A stretch of 61,953 bases of DNA from Burkholderiales bacterium (GCA_016195825.1 JACPYV010000019.1:1-61953); one strand, 5' to 3'. Counted from the first letter of the stretch, positions 8,807 through 17,062 are shown. Numbers and translations are program-made. The notes: generated by a model not told the origin, from the sequence alone.

Positions 8807-9469
8807 ATGGACCATCAACCCATTGAGATGCTGGACGCGACCGCGCTGGCCTGGGCTTCGATCGGCCTGGTGGGCTGGCTGGTGGCCTACGTGGTCATCA
8901 TCCGTCGCGGCCTCATCGACCGCAGCTACGGCATGCCACTGGTGCCGCTGTGCATCAACATCGCTTGGGAGTTCGTGTTCGGCGTGCTGCATGCCGACCA
9001 GCCGCCGATGAACCTCGTCAACATCGCCTGGCTGGCGGCCGACCTGGGCATCCTGTGGACCTACTGGCGCCACGGCCGGGCTGAGTTCCCGGCGCTGCTG
9101 CCGCGCTGGAGCTTCGTGCCCGTCTACCTGGCCGTGCAGGTGCTGGCGCTGTGGGGTGTGCTGGCCATCACCTACCAGTTCCGCGACTGGACCGGCAGCT
9201 ACACCGGCTGGGGCGAGAACCTGGTCATCCCCGCTGCGCTGATCGCGATGCTGCTGCGCCGCGGCGACACGCGCGGCCAGTCGATCTACGTGGCTTTGGC
9301 CACGCTGGTGGGCAGCTTTGCGCTGGTCCCGCTGGAGTGGCGCATCACCGGCGCCGGCCCGTTGATGCTGTTCCTGTATGCCGGCTTCATCGGGCTGGGC
9401 CTCATCTACGCCGTGCTGCTGCACGCCCGCTTCCGTGCCGAAGGAAAGAACCCATGGACCTGCTTCTGA
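8807..9469 (+). CDS. Pyr4-like integral-membrane terpene cyclase homologue
   Basis: This 220-residue protein has about seven predicted membrane helices and no signal peptide. It matches my memory of the fungal meroterpenoid cyclase family (Pyr4, PaxB, TrtI): helix 2 ends in I-R-R-G-L-I-D-R-S-Y-G-M-P-L-V-P-L-C followed by N-I-A-W-E55-F-V, and later there is R-G-D-T-R-G-Q-S. E55 corresponds to the family's essential glutamate. The second essential acid, normally D in a D-x2-Y pattern in the last helix, seems to be G198 here (G-L-I-Y201). It starts six bases after the UbiA-like gene and overlaps the IPP isomerase gene by 16 bases. The activity is inferred, not shown; it could instead be a non-cyclase relative. 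Confidence 0.6.
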   Translation: MDHQPIEMLDATALAWASIGLVGWLVAYVVIIRRGLIDRSYGMPLVPLCINIAWEFVFGVLHADQPPMNLVNIAWLAADLGILWTYWRHGRAEFPALLPRWSFVPVYLAVQVLALWGVLAITYQFRDWTGSYTGWGENLVIPAALIAMLLRRGDTRGQSIYVALATLVGSFALVPLEWRITGAGPLMLFLYAGFIGLGLIYAVLLHARFRAEGKNPWTCF

Positions 9470-10524
9470 ACGACCGCCCCGCCGCGCTGGAGCCCGGCTT
9501 CGAACAACGCAAGCGCGACCACCTGCGCCTGGCGTTGGCTCCCGCCCACGAGGCGCGCGGCCTGTCGGGCCTGGACGCGGTGCACCTGATGCACGACGCG
9601 CTGCCCGAGCTGGACCTGGAGGACGTGCGCCTGGACGCCCAGCTGCTGGGGCAGGCGGCGCCCACGCCCTTCTTCGTCGCCGGCATGACGGCTGGCCACG
9701 CCGACGCGCCGGCGCTGAACCTGCGCCTCGCCCGCGCCTGCGCACGGCGCGGCTGGGCCCTGGGCGTGGGCTCGCAGCGGCGCCAGCTCGCCGGCCCGGC
9801 AGAGCTGACCGGCGCGGTGGACCAATGGCGGCGCCTGCGTGACGCGGCCCCGGGCCTGGTGCTGATCGGCAACCTGGGCCTGAGCCAGATCGTCGCCACG
9901 CCGCTGCCGCTGCTGCGCCGCCTGGTGCAGTCGCTGGACGCGCAGGCCCTGGCCGTGCACCTGAACCCGCTGCAGGAATGCCTGCAGCCCGAGGGCACGC
10001 CGCAGTTCCGCGGCGGCCTGGCCGCGCTGCGCGACCTGTGCGCGTGGCTGGGCGTGCCGGTCGTGCTGAAGGAGACCGGCTGCGGCTTCTCGCCGCGCAC
10101 GCTGGCCAAGCTGCAAGGCCTGGGCCTGGGCGCGGTGGACGTCAGTGGCCTGGGTGGCACGCACTGGGGGCGGGTGGAAGGCGCCCGCGCCGAGGAGGGC
10201 AGCCCACTGGCGCTGGCGGCGGCCACCTTCGCCAATTGGGGTGAGCCCACGGTGGACGCCGTGCGCGCAGCCTGCAGGCTGCTGCCCGACACCGAACTCT
10301 GGGCCAGCGGCGGCGTGCGCTCGGGGCTGGACGCGGCCAAGCTGATCGCACTAGGCGCCAAGCGCGTGGGCTATGCCAAGCCCGCGCTGCAGGCGGCACT
10401 GTGGGGCGACGCTGCGCTGGACGACTGGATGGCACGGCAGGAACTGGAGCTGCGTATCGCGCTGTTCTGCAGCGGTGCGCGCACGCCGGCCGAAATGCGC
10501 CGCCTGCATACCGCGGAGCACTGA
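9454..10524 (+). CDS. fni: Type 2 isopentenyl-diphosphate delta-isomerase
   Basis: This FMN/NADPH-dependent TIM-barrel enzyme (356 residues) interconverts IPP and DMAPP. Diagnostic motifs appear in order: RKRDHLRLAL, TPFFVAGMTAGH, ALGVGSQRRQL, GNLGLSQI, AVHLNPLQECLQPEGTPQF, PVVLKETGCGFS, VDVSGLGGTHWGRVE, and the flavin-phosphate region A-S-G-G-V-R-S-G-L-D-A-A-K. It is unrelated to the Nudix-type Idi. The overlap with the Pyr4-like gene (9454-9469) implies translational coupling, so its role here is probably to supply DMAPP for prenyl chains in the same module. Confidence 0.93.
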   Translation: MDLLLNDRPAALEPGFEQRKRDHLRLALAPAHEARGLSGLDAVHLMHDALPELDLEDVRLDAQLLGQAAPTPFFVAGMTAGHADAPALNLRLARACARRGWALGVGSQRRQLAGPAELTGAVDQWRRLRDAAPGLVLIGNLGLSQIVATPLPLLRRLVQSLDAQALAVHLNPLQECLQPEGTPQFRGGLAALRDLCAWLGVPVVLKETGCGFSPRTLAKLQGLGLGAVDVSGLGGTHWGRVEGARAEEGSPLALAAATFANWGEPTVDAVRAACRLLPDTELWASGGVRSGLDAAKLIALGAKRVGYAKPALQAALWGDAALDDWMARQELELRIALFCSGARTPAEMRRLHTAEH

Positions 10525-10648
10525 GGCGCATCCGGACCGAGCACTTCCGCACGTCGCAGGCCGAGCGCCAGGCCGCTCACAAGCCAGCCCGTCTGCCGAT
10601 GCTCGCAGCTCAATGACGCCAACATCGCCGTCCCCTCGGGAGACCGGT

Positions 10649-10680
10649 CAGCCTTGCCCGCGCCCAGCGTGGCAAGGCTG
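10649..10680. terminator. Perfect 10-bp inverted repeat between convergent genes
   Basis: CAGCCTTGCC (10649-10658) and GGCAAGGCTG (10671-10680) are exact inverted repeats around a 12-base loop. They sit between the convergent stops of the isomerase (10524) and the metallo-hydrolase (10691). It probably works as a bidirectional transcription end, though there is no T-tract on the plus strand. Confidence 0.6.
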
Positions 10681-10690
10681 GACGAGGGTC

Positions 10691-11641
10691 TCAACGATTG
10701 GCGGAGTAGTTCACCGGCAGCCAGTCATAGCCCTTGCCGTCCACGCGCAGCTTGCCGATGCCGGGAAAGCTGACGTGGGTCACGGCCACGTAGTAACCGT
10801 CCTTGGCGGCTGCTGCGTAGGCCTTTTCACGGGCGGGTGCGGCGGCCTTGGGGTCGCTGTCGAACTGGATGGTCACGGCCGGCTCAGCGAACTGCACGGC
10901 GGCGACGTGCATCAGGTCGCCCCAGAACATCATCTTCTGGCCCTTGCTCTCGGCCACGTAGTTGCTGTGGCCGGGGGTGTGGCCGTAGGCCGGCAAGGCC
11001 TTGAAGCCCGGGACGATCTCGACGCCAGCGGCACTACCGGCGAACGGCTTGAAGCGGCCCGCGTCGGCATAAGCCTTGACGATGGCGGCGATGGCCTTGG
11101 CGCCGTCACCCTTGGCGACCTGCTCGGGCGCCAGCCAGTAGTCGCTTTCCTGCTTGTCCATGCGCAGCGTTGCGTTGGGGAACGTGGCCTTGCCGTCCGG
11201 CGTCCCCGCGCCGCCGATGTGGTCGCCGTGCAGGTGGGTGATGACGATCTCGTCGACCTGCTCGGGCGCGTAGCCCGAGGCCTTGAAGTTGGCCAGCATG
11301 CGGCCTGCGGTCGGGCCGAACAGGCCGGCCGCGCCGGTATCGACCAGGATCACCTTGCTGCCGGTGTTGACGATGTAGGCGTTGACCGAGGTCTCCAGCG
11401 GCACGCCCAGGTAGGCATGTTGCAAGGCCTTGAGGGTGTTGGGCGCGGGCTGCTGTAGCAGCTTGTCCACCGGCAGGTCCAGCGTGCCGTCGGACAGCGC
11501 GGTGATTTCGAAGTCGCCGAGCTGAAGGCGATACCAGCCGGGGGCCTGGCCCTTGAGCTGCGGGCCGGCGGCCAGGGCGGGGGTGCTCAGGCTCGACATG
11601 ACGGCCAGGGCAAGAGCAGCGGGAAGCAATTGCTTGAACAT
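10691..11641 (-). CDS. Secreted metallo-beta-lactamase-fold hydrolase (methyl parathion hydrolase-like)
   Basis: A signal peptide (MFKQLLPAALALAVMSSLSTPALA) precedes an MBL fold. The zinc motif is T-H-L-H-G-D-H-I-G-G, with later metal ligands in Y-G-H-T-P-G-H and F-W-G-D-L-M-H. The region D-T-G-A-A-G-L-F-G-P-T-A-G-R-M and the order of motifs resemble periplasmic methyl-parathion-hydrolase-like or lactonase-like enzymes. Length is 316 residues. The substrate is unknown: an ester, lactone or phosphotriester are all possible. It is divergent from the TonB-dependent receptor gene across a 273-base gap that holds sigma-54 elements, which suggests but does not prove shared purpose. Confidence 0.8.
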   Translation of the reverse strand: MFKQLLPAALALAVMSSLSTPALAAGPQLKGQAPGWYRLQLGDFEITALSDGTLDLPVDKLLQQPAPNTLKALQHAYLGVPLETSVNAYIVNTGSKVILVDTGAAGLFGPTAGRMLANFKASGYAPEQVDEIVITHLHGDHIGGAGTPDGKATFPNATLRMDKQESDYWLAPEQVAKGDGAKAIAAIVKAYADAGRFKPFAGSAAGVEIVPGFKALPAYGHTPGHSNYVAESKGQKMMFWGDLMHVAAVQFAEPAVTIQFDSDPKAAAPAREKAYAAAAKDGYYVAVTHVSFPGIGKLRVDGKGYDWLPVNYSANR

Positions 11642-11763
11642 CTTCTGTGTCTCCGGGTGGGGGTTGGGATCGCGGCGCAGGATAGCGGCGCCGCCATAGG
11701 CTTGCAGCCCCAAGGTCACCACTCGGACTGTCCACCCGCCGGACAGCCGCGCGGCAAGCCGTT

Positions 11764-11778
11764 GACTGAAATCCGGAC
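11764..11778 (-). promoter_or_regulatory. Putative activator binding dyad (distal site of receptor gene)
   Basis: Read on the minus strand this is GTCCGGATTTCAGTC. It resembles GTCCAAATCTCAGAC at 14190-14204 and GCCTGAATTTCAGAC at 15682-15696, and all approach the palindrome GTCTGAATTTCAGAC. Its right edge lies about 75 bases upstream of the -24 element of the receptor promoter, a normal distance for an enhancer site of a sigma-54 activator. The link to the neighbouring regulator is inference. Confidence 0.45.
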
Positions 11779-11807
11779 ACAAAACGGACGCCGCCAGCCG
11801 CCAAGGT

Positions 11808-11822
11808 CTCCAAATTGCGGGT
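11808..11822 (+). promoter_or_regulatory. Putative activator binding dyad (proximal site of receptor gene)
   Basis: CTCCAAATTGCGGGT shares the core TCCAAATT with the site at 15664-15678 and matches it at 11 of 15 positions. It lies about 32 bases upstream of the -24 element. It is weaker than the other sites and could be chance. Confidence 0.3.
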
Positions 11823-11853
11823 CTACCCGCAGGTCCGGGCACCGATTTGGCGC

Positions 11854-11868
11854 TGGCATGGGCTTTGC
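11854..11868 (+). promoter_or_regulatory. Sigma-54 (-24/-12) promoter of the TonB-dependent receptor gene
   Basis: TGGCATGGGCTTTGC fits the RpoN consensus TGGCACG-N4-TTGC with one mismatch. The invariant GG (11855-11856) and GC (11867-11868) have the correct spacing. The receptor ATG is 47 bases downstream with a GAGGAGA ribosome site at 11902-11908. Confidence 0.75.
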
Positions 11869-11914
11869 GCTTCAGGGGATGGCTGACACACAAATTCATA
11901 CGAGGAGACAAGCC

Positions 11915-14116
11915 ATGATCCGACGCCAAGCGGCGCCTTTTCGCGTCCAGCGCCTGCAGTTCGCCATCCTCACCGCCCTGGGCGCCGCGCTGCCCGCCGG
12001 CGCGCAGACCACCCCGGCGGCCGAGCCCGCCGTGACGACACTGGACGTCGTCAAGGTCACGGCGCGCAAGCGCGAGGAGTCGCTGCAGGACGTGCCGGTG
12101 GCCGTCACCGCACTGACGGCAGACCAGCTTGACAAGCTCGCCATCAAGGACCTGGGCGACCTGCAGGGCCAGGTGCCCAACCTGACCATCTATGCCGCGC
12201 GCGGCAGCAACACCACCATCACCACCTTCATCCGCGGCGTGGGCCAGGCCGACCCGCTGTGGGGCGTGGACCCGGGCGTGGGTATCTACTTCGACGACGT
12301 CTATATCGCCCGACCGCAGGGCGCGCTGCTGGACGTGTACGACGTACAGCGCGTGGAAGTGCTGCGCGGCCCTCAGGGCACGCTGTACGGCAAGAACACG
12401 GTCGGCGGCGCGGTGAAGTACGTGTCCAAGCCGCTGCCCACGCAGACGGAAGGGCAGCTGACGCTGTCCATGGGCAGCTATGGCCAGGTCAACGCCAAGG
12501 GCGCGGTGGGCACGGCCGTCAACGACGGCCAGGTGCGCTTTCGCGTCGCCGCCGCCAGCCTGAACCGCGACGGCTACGGCAAGAACCTGACCGACGGCAG
12601 CGCCGTCAGCGACCAGAACACCACCAGCGGCCGCGTGTCGGCCGGCTGGTTCCCGACCGGCTCGACCTTCAACGCCCAGGTGTCGGTGGACCGCACACAG
12701 GACGCCTCGCACATGCGCGGCTTCCAGCGCCTGAACGTGAATCCCTTCGACCCGGCCAAGACACCCGCCACGACGGGCCGCTACGACATTGCGTCGGGCA
12801 TGCCCAACGCGAACCACACCAGCAGCGAGGGCGAATCGCTGACGCTGAACTGGGGCGTCAGCGAAGCCTGGAGCCTGAAGTACATCCTGGCCCACCGCGC
12901 GTCCGACACCAACACGTCCATCGACTTCGACGGCTTGCCCAACAAGATCGCCGACGTGCGCGCCGAGTACCACGACAGCTCGCAGAGCCACGAGCTGCAG
13001 GCCATCTACGAGGGCCAGAGCAGCTCGGGCGTCGTCGGCGCGTACTACTTCGACGGCAACGCCGGCGGCACGGTGCGCAACAACTTCTTCAATGCGTCAT
13101 TCGGCACCACCAACGGCATCGTCTACACCAAGGGCAAGGCCTTGTTCGGCGACTGGAGCTGGCGGCTGACGCCCAGCTTCTCCGTCAGCACCGGCCTGCG
13201 CTACACGGATGAAAGCAAGCGCGCCGTGGTGCTGAACCAGGCGTTTTCGAACGACCAGTTCAGCGGCACGCCCATCGCCGTGCCGGCCAACTTCGACAAC
13301 TCGCGCTCGGTGAAAAACACCTCGCCGCGGCTGTCGCTGGAATACAAGCTCAGCAACGCGGTGAAGCTGTACACGACGGCCTCGCGCGGCTTCAAGAGCG
13401 GCGGCTACAACATCCGCGCGAACACACTGGCCTTCCCGACGTCCAGCAAGCCTTTCCAGGATGAAAAGCTGGACTCGTTGGAGCTGGGTGCCAAGATGGT
13501 GCTGGATGGCGGCCGGCTGGAGCTCAACACCGCGGTCTTCCACAACAAGTACAAGAACGTGCAGCTGTCGGTGTTCACCAGCTACACCCAGGCCAACGGC
13601 CAGCCGGGCTTCTTCGGCGACTTCACCAACGCCGGCAAGGCCACGGTGCAGGGCGCGGAGTTCGAGTTCCTCTGGACACCCACGACCGACTGGCGCATCA
13701 GCGGCAACCTGGCCACCATCAACGCCAAGTACGACGAGTACATCGACCGCGGCGTCAACGTGGCCGACCAAAAGAAGTTCACCAACACGCCCAAGTTCCA
13801 GGCCGCGCTGAACGTGGAGCACAACGCCCGCATGCCCTTCGGCGGCGTGCTGCGCTCGCGCCTCTCGGTCAGCCACCGCAGCAAGGTCTACCCGACGACC
13901 GACCTGTCCGAGGCCCTGGCGCAGGAGGCCTACACGCTGGTGGGTGGCGGCCTGATCTGGGAGAAGGACGCCAAGCTGAGCTTCTTCCTGCAAGGCAGCA
14001 ACCTGACCGACAAGGCTTACAAGACCGACGGCTACAACATCGCCGGCCTGGGCGTGCTGAATGCCTACTACGGCGCGCCGCGCACGTTGACGGTGGGCGG
14101 GACGTACAAGTTCTGA
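11915..14116 (+). CDS. TonB-dependent outer-membrane receptor
   Basis: This 733-residue receptor has a signal peptide to about residue 30 (ending ALPAGAQ). A TonB-box-like stretch and plug start follow (L-D-V-V-K-V-T-A-R-K-R-E-E-S-L-Q-D-V-P-V), then plug motifs I-R-G-V-G and V-E-V-L-R-G-P-Q-G-T-L-Y-G-K-N-T. The rest is a 22-strand-type barrel ending in the aromatic K-F. Such receptors import a scarce ligand across the outer membrane using TonB energy. The V-T-A-R-K-R-E-E subfamily is common for organic substrates as well as siderophores, so iron need not be the cargo. The start has a good ribosome site. A sigma-54 promoter and a downstream activator gene suggest induction by the substrate. 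Confidence 0.9.
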   Translation: MIRRQAAPFRVQRLQFAILTALGAALPAGAQTTPAAEPAVTTLDVVKVTARKREESLQDVPVAVTALTADQLDKLAIKDLGDLQGQVPNLTIYAARGSNTTITTFIRGVGQADPLWGVDPGVGIYFDDVYIARPQGALLDVYDVQRVEVLRGPQGTLYGKNTVGGAVKYVSKPLPTQTEGQLTLSMGSYGQVNAKGAVGTAVNDGQVRFRVAAASLNRDGYGKNLTDGSAVSDQNTTSGRVSAGWFPTGSTFNAQVSVDRTQDASHMRGFQRLNVNPFDPAKTPATTGRYDIASGMPNANHTSSEGESLTLNWGVSEAWSLKYILAHRASDTNTSIDFDGLPNKIADVRAEYHDSSQSHELQAIYEGQSSSGVVGAYYFDGNAGGTVRNNFFNASFGTTNGIVYTKGKALFGDWSWRLTPSFSVSTGLRYTDESKRAVVLNQAFSNDQFSGTPIAVPANFDNSRSVKNTSPRLSLEYKLSNAVKLYTTASRGFKSGGYNIRANTLAFPTSSKPFQDEKLDSLELGAKMVLDGGRLELNTAVFHNKYKNVQLSVFTSYTQANGQPGFFGDFTNAGKATVQGAEFEFLWTPTTDWRISGNLATINAKYDEYIDRGVNVADQKKFTNTPKFQAALNVEHNARMPFGGVLRSRLSVSHRSKVYPTTDLSEALAQEAYTLVGGGLIWEKDAKLSFFLQGSNLTDKAYKTDGYNIAGLGVLNAYYGAPRTLTVGGTYKF

Positions 14117-14181
14117 CGGTGCGGCCGAGCGGGTTCGGCCCGGGTCTGCCGGACGGCGTGGCGCGGTACATTGCCGCGGCC

Positions 14182-15687
14182 ATGCCGCTGTCCAAATCTC
14201 AGACACCCGTCCAGCACGACATCCCGCAGGATGTCGACGGCCTGCTGCGCCTGGCCGCGCAGTCCATGTTCGACGTGCTGGCCCGGTCGACCGAAGGGAT
14301 GATGGTCATCGACCGCAACCACCGCGTCGTCTGGATCAGCGATGGCTACAAGCGCTTTCTGCCGGCGCTGGGGTTCACGGGCGAGCACGAGTTCGTCGGC
14401 AAGCGGGTCGAAGACGTGGTGCCCAACACGCAGATGCTGCAGGTGCTGGAGACCGGCAAGCCGGTGCTGGTGGACCTGTTGACCAACCGGGCCGGTACCT
14501 TCCTCGTCAGCCGACTGCCGCTGAGGAACGACGCCGGCGAGGTCATCGGCGCCTTGGGCCTGGTGCTGCTGGACCATCCCGAGACGACGATGCAGCCGCT
14601 GATCCAGAAGTTCGGCCGGCTGCAGCAGGAGCTGGAGGACACGCGCCGCCAGTTGGCCGCGCAGCGTCGGCCCAAGTACACGATCGCCAGCTTCATCGGC
14701 GCCAGCCCGGCGGCGCTGGAGGTCAAGCGCCAGGCACGTCGCGTGGCGCAAACGGACTCAACAGTGCTGCTGCTGGGCGAGACCGGCACCGGCAAGGAGC
14801 TGATGGCCCACGCCATCCACTCCGCGTCGCGCCGCGCGCACCGGCCGCTGGTGGGCGTCAACATCGCCGCCGTGCCCGAGACGCTGCTGGAGGCCGAGTT
14901 CTTCGGCGTCGCGCCGGGCGCTTACACGGGCGCCGACCGCAAGGGCCGCGACGGCAAGTTCAAGCTGGCCGACGGCGGCACGCTGTTCCTGGACGAGATC
15001 GGTGACATGCCGCTGGCGCTTCAGTCGAAGCTGCTACGTGTCTTGCAAGAGCAGGAGGTGGAGCCCCTTGGCAGCAACACGGTGCTGCGCGTCGACGTCA
15101 GAGTGATTGCCGCCACCAGCCGCGACCTGGCCGCGATGGTCGCCGCCGGTCAGTTCCGCGCCGACCTGTACTACCGCCTCAACGTGCTGCCCATCCGCGT
15201 GCCGGCGCTGCGCGAGCGACTGGACGACATCGAGGCGCTGGCCGAGGCGCTGGGTGAAGACATCGCCCGCCGCAGCGGCATGCCGCAGAAACTGCTCAGC
15301 CCGGACGCCATCGAATGGCTGATGCAGCAGGCCTGGCCCGGCAACATCCGCGAACTGCGCAACACGTTGGAGCAGGTCAGCCTGATGAGCGACGACATGC
15401 AGCTGACGGCGGCGAGCTTTCAGGGCGGAAGCGCTGCTCCGGCAGTGACCGCCTCACCGGCGCCACCAGCGAAGATCACCTCACCCAGCCTCGCAACCGC
15501 GCAGGCCGTCGCGCCGCTGCCCGAGCTGATCGAAGCGCTGGAGCGTGATGCCATCGCGCGCGCGCTCAAGGCGACCGGCGGCAACCGCATGGCTGCGGCG
15601 AGGTTGCTGCAGATATCCCGGGCGTCGCTGTACGAGAGGCTGGCGCGCTGGCCCGACCTGGAAGTCCAAATTCCAGGCGACGCCTGA
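14182..15687 (+). CDS. Sigma-54-dependent transcriptional activator with PAS sensor
   Basis: This 501-residue enhancer-binding protein has an N-terminal PAS-like domain (about residues 28-130), a short coiled linker (about 140-160), an AAA+ core, and a C-terminal Fis-type helix-turn-helix (about 455-495). The core shows Walker A G-E-T-G-T-G-K (199-205), the sigma-54 contact loop G-A-Y-T-G-A (246-251, F to Y in GAFTGA), Walker B L-F-L-D-E (268-272) and R-fingers. It activates RpoN promoters in response to a small molecule or redox signal. It sits between the two transcription units that carry -24/-12 promoters, making it their likely regulator. A dyad of the putative site lies over its own first codons, suggesting autoregulation. 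Confidence 0.92.
   Translation: MPLSKSQTPVQHDIPQDVDGLLRLAAQSMFDVLARSTEGMMVIDRNHRVVWISDGYKRFLPALGFTGEHEFVGKRVEDVVPNTQMLQVLETGKPVLVDLLTNRAGTFLVSRLPLRNDAGEVIGALGLVLLDHPETTMQPLIQKFGRLQQELEDTRRQLAAQRRPKYTIASFIGASPAALEVKRQARRVAQTDSTVLLLGETGTGKELMAHAIHSASRRAHRPLVGVNIAAVPETLLEAEFFGVAPGAYTGADRKGRDGKFKLADGGTLFLDEIGDMPLALQSKLLRVLQEQEVEPLGSNTVLRVDVRVIAATSRDLAAMVAAGQFRADLYYRLNVLPIRVPALRERLDDIEALAEALGEDIARRSGMPQKLLSPDAIEWLMQQAWPGNIRELRNTLEQVSLMSDDMQLTAASFQGGSAAPAVTASPAPPAKITSPSLATAQAVAPLPELIEALERDAIARALKATGGNRMAAARLLQISRASLYERLARWPDLEVQIPGDA
14190..14204 (+). promoter_or_regulatory. Putative activator binding dyad at the activator's own start
   Basis: GTCCAAATCTCAGAC lies eight bases inside the activator coding region. 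It matches GTCCAAATTCCAGGC at 15664-15678 at 12 of 15 positions, and has an outer dyad GTC...GAC. Binding here would fit negative autoregulation. This is inferred from sequence similarity only. Confidence 0.4.
15664..15678 (+). promoter_or_regulatory. Putative activator binding dyad, upstream site 1 of the transporter operon
   Basis: GTCCAAATTCCAGGC overlaps the last codons of the activator gene. It is followed 18 bases later by a second similar site, and both lie upstream of the -24/-12 element at 15772. Paired sites at near two-turn spacing are typical for sigma-54 activators. Confidence 0.45.
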
Positions 15688-15696
15688 ATTTCAGAC
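15682..15696 (+). promoter_or_regulatory. Putative activator binding dyad, upstream site 2 of the transporter operon
   Basis: GCCTGAATTTCAGAC is the best dyad of the set: six of seven symmetric pairs match around the central T. It overlaps the activator stop codon and ends about 75 bases before the -24 element, the same distance as the distal site of the receptor gene. Confidence 0.5.
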
Positions 15697-15771
15697 ACTC
15701 CCACCGTTCTCAACAGCCAAAAACCTCGGGACAACCCCGACATAAACCGCCCCGGCGCCCCCTTCCCCGCC

Positions 15772-15786
15772 GGGCACGGCCCTTGC
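15772..15786 (+). promoter_or_regulatory. Sigma-54 (-24/-12) promoter of the transporter operon
   Basis: GGGCACGGCCCTTGC matches the RpoN consensus TGGCACG-N4-TTGC at every defined position except the first. GG (15773-15774) and GC (15785-15786) have exact spacing. The first gene of the operon starts 60 bases downstream, with AGGAGA (15834-15839) as ribosome site. Confidence 0.8.
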
Positions 15787-15846
15787 AAAAAGGGAAGACA
15801 CCGTCTGCCGACAGAGCAGACATGACGAACCTCAGGAGACAAGCCC

Positions 15847-17046
15847 ATGCGCCACATCACGCGCCGCTTTGCCATCGCCGCAGCCACTCTGGCGGTCGCC
15901 CTGCCTGGCCTGACCCTGGCCGCCGGCAACGAGATCCGCATCGCCCACGTCTACAGCAAGACCGGCCCGTTGGAGGCCTACGGCAAGCAGACGCAGATCG
16001 GCTTCATGATGGGCCTGGATTACGCGACCGGCGGCACGCTGACCGTCGCCGGCAAGAAGCTCGTCGTCATCGAGAAGGACGACCAGGGCAAGCCCGACGT
16101 GGGCAAGAGCCTGCTGGCCGCGGCCTACGGTGACGACAAGGCCGACATTGCCGTCGGGCCGTCGTCCAGCGGCGTGGCACTGGCCATGCTGCCGGTGGCC
16201 GAGGAGTACAAGAAGATCCTGCTGGTGGAGCCGGCCGTGGCCGACTCCATCACCGGCGAGAAGTGGAACAAGTACATCTTCCGCACTGGCCGCAACTCGT
16301 CGCAGGACGCCATCGGCAACGCCGTGGCCTCCGACATTGCCGGCCTGAACATCGGCATCCTGGCCCAGGACTACGCCTTCGGCCGCGACGCCGTGAAGGC
16401 CTACAAGGAAGCGCTGAAGAAGGCCAAGATCGTCCACGAGGAATACCTGCCCACGGCGACGACCGATTTCACCGCCGGCATCCAGCGCCTGGTGGACGCG
16501 CTGAAGGACAAGCCCGGCCCCAAGGTCATCGCCGTCGTGTGGGCCGGCGCCACGCCGCCCTTCGGCGCGCTGGCCGCTCTCGACCTGCAGAAACGCTACG
16601 GCATTGGTGTGGGCTCGGGCGGCAACATCCTGCCGGCCATGACGGCCTACAAGCAGTTCCCGGGCATGGAAGGCGCGACCTACTACTACTTCGGCATCCC
16701 GAAGAACCCGGTCAACGAGTGGCTGGTGGCCAACCACTACAAGCAGTTCAAGACCCCGCCCGATTTCTTCACGGCTGGCGGCATGAGCGCCGCGATCGCG
16801 CTGGTGGAGGCGCTGAAGAAAAGCGGCGGCGACACGACGACCAACAAGCTCATCAAGACCATGGAGGGCATGAGCTTCGAGACGCCCAAGGGCAAGATGA
16901 CCTTCCGCGCCGAGGACCACCAGGCGATGCAGTCCATGTACCACTTCAAGATCAAGGTGGACCCGGCGTTCCCATGGGGTGTGCCCGAACTGGTGCGGGA
17001 GATCAAACCGGAAGAAATGGCCGTGCCGATCCGCAATAAGCGTTGA
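15847..17046 (+). CDS. Liv-type ABC transporter substrate-binding protein (system 1)
   Basis: This 399-residue periplasmic protein has a signal peptide (MRHITRRFAIAAATLAVALPGLTLAA) and a type I periplasmic-binding fold. Landmarks are I-R-I-A-H-V-Y-S-K-T-G-P-L, A-D-I-A-V-G-P-S-S-S-G-V-A and F-R-T-G-R-N-S-S-Q-D-A. The family captures branched-chain amino acids, amides or aromatic acids, so the cargo is open. It is the first gene after a sigma-54 promoter and is followed by matching ATPase and permease genes, giving a complete importer. Confidence 0.85.
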   Translation: MRHITRRFAIAAATLAVALPGLTLAAGNEIRIAHVYSKTGPLEAYGKQTQIGFMMGLDYATGGTLTVAGKKLVVIEKDDQGKPDVGKSLLAAAYGDDKADIAVGPSSSGVALAMLPVAEEYKKILLVEPAVADSITGEKWNKYIFRTGRNSSQDAIGNAVASDIAGLNIGILAQDYAFGRDAVKAYKEALKKAKIVHEEYLPTATTDFTAGIQRLVDALKDKPGPKVIAVVWAGATPPFGALAALDLQKRYGIGVGSGGNILPAMTAYKQFPGMEGATYYYFGIPKNPVNEWLVANHYKQFKTPPDFFTAGGMSAAIALVEALKKSGGDTTTNKLIKTMEGMSFETPKGKMTFRAEDHQAMQSMYHFKIKVDPAFPWGVPELVREIKPEEMAVPIRNKR

Positions 17047-17062
17047 AAGCGGACGGCGGCCC

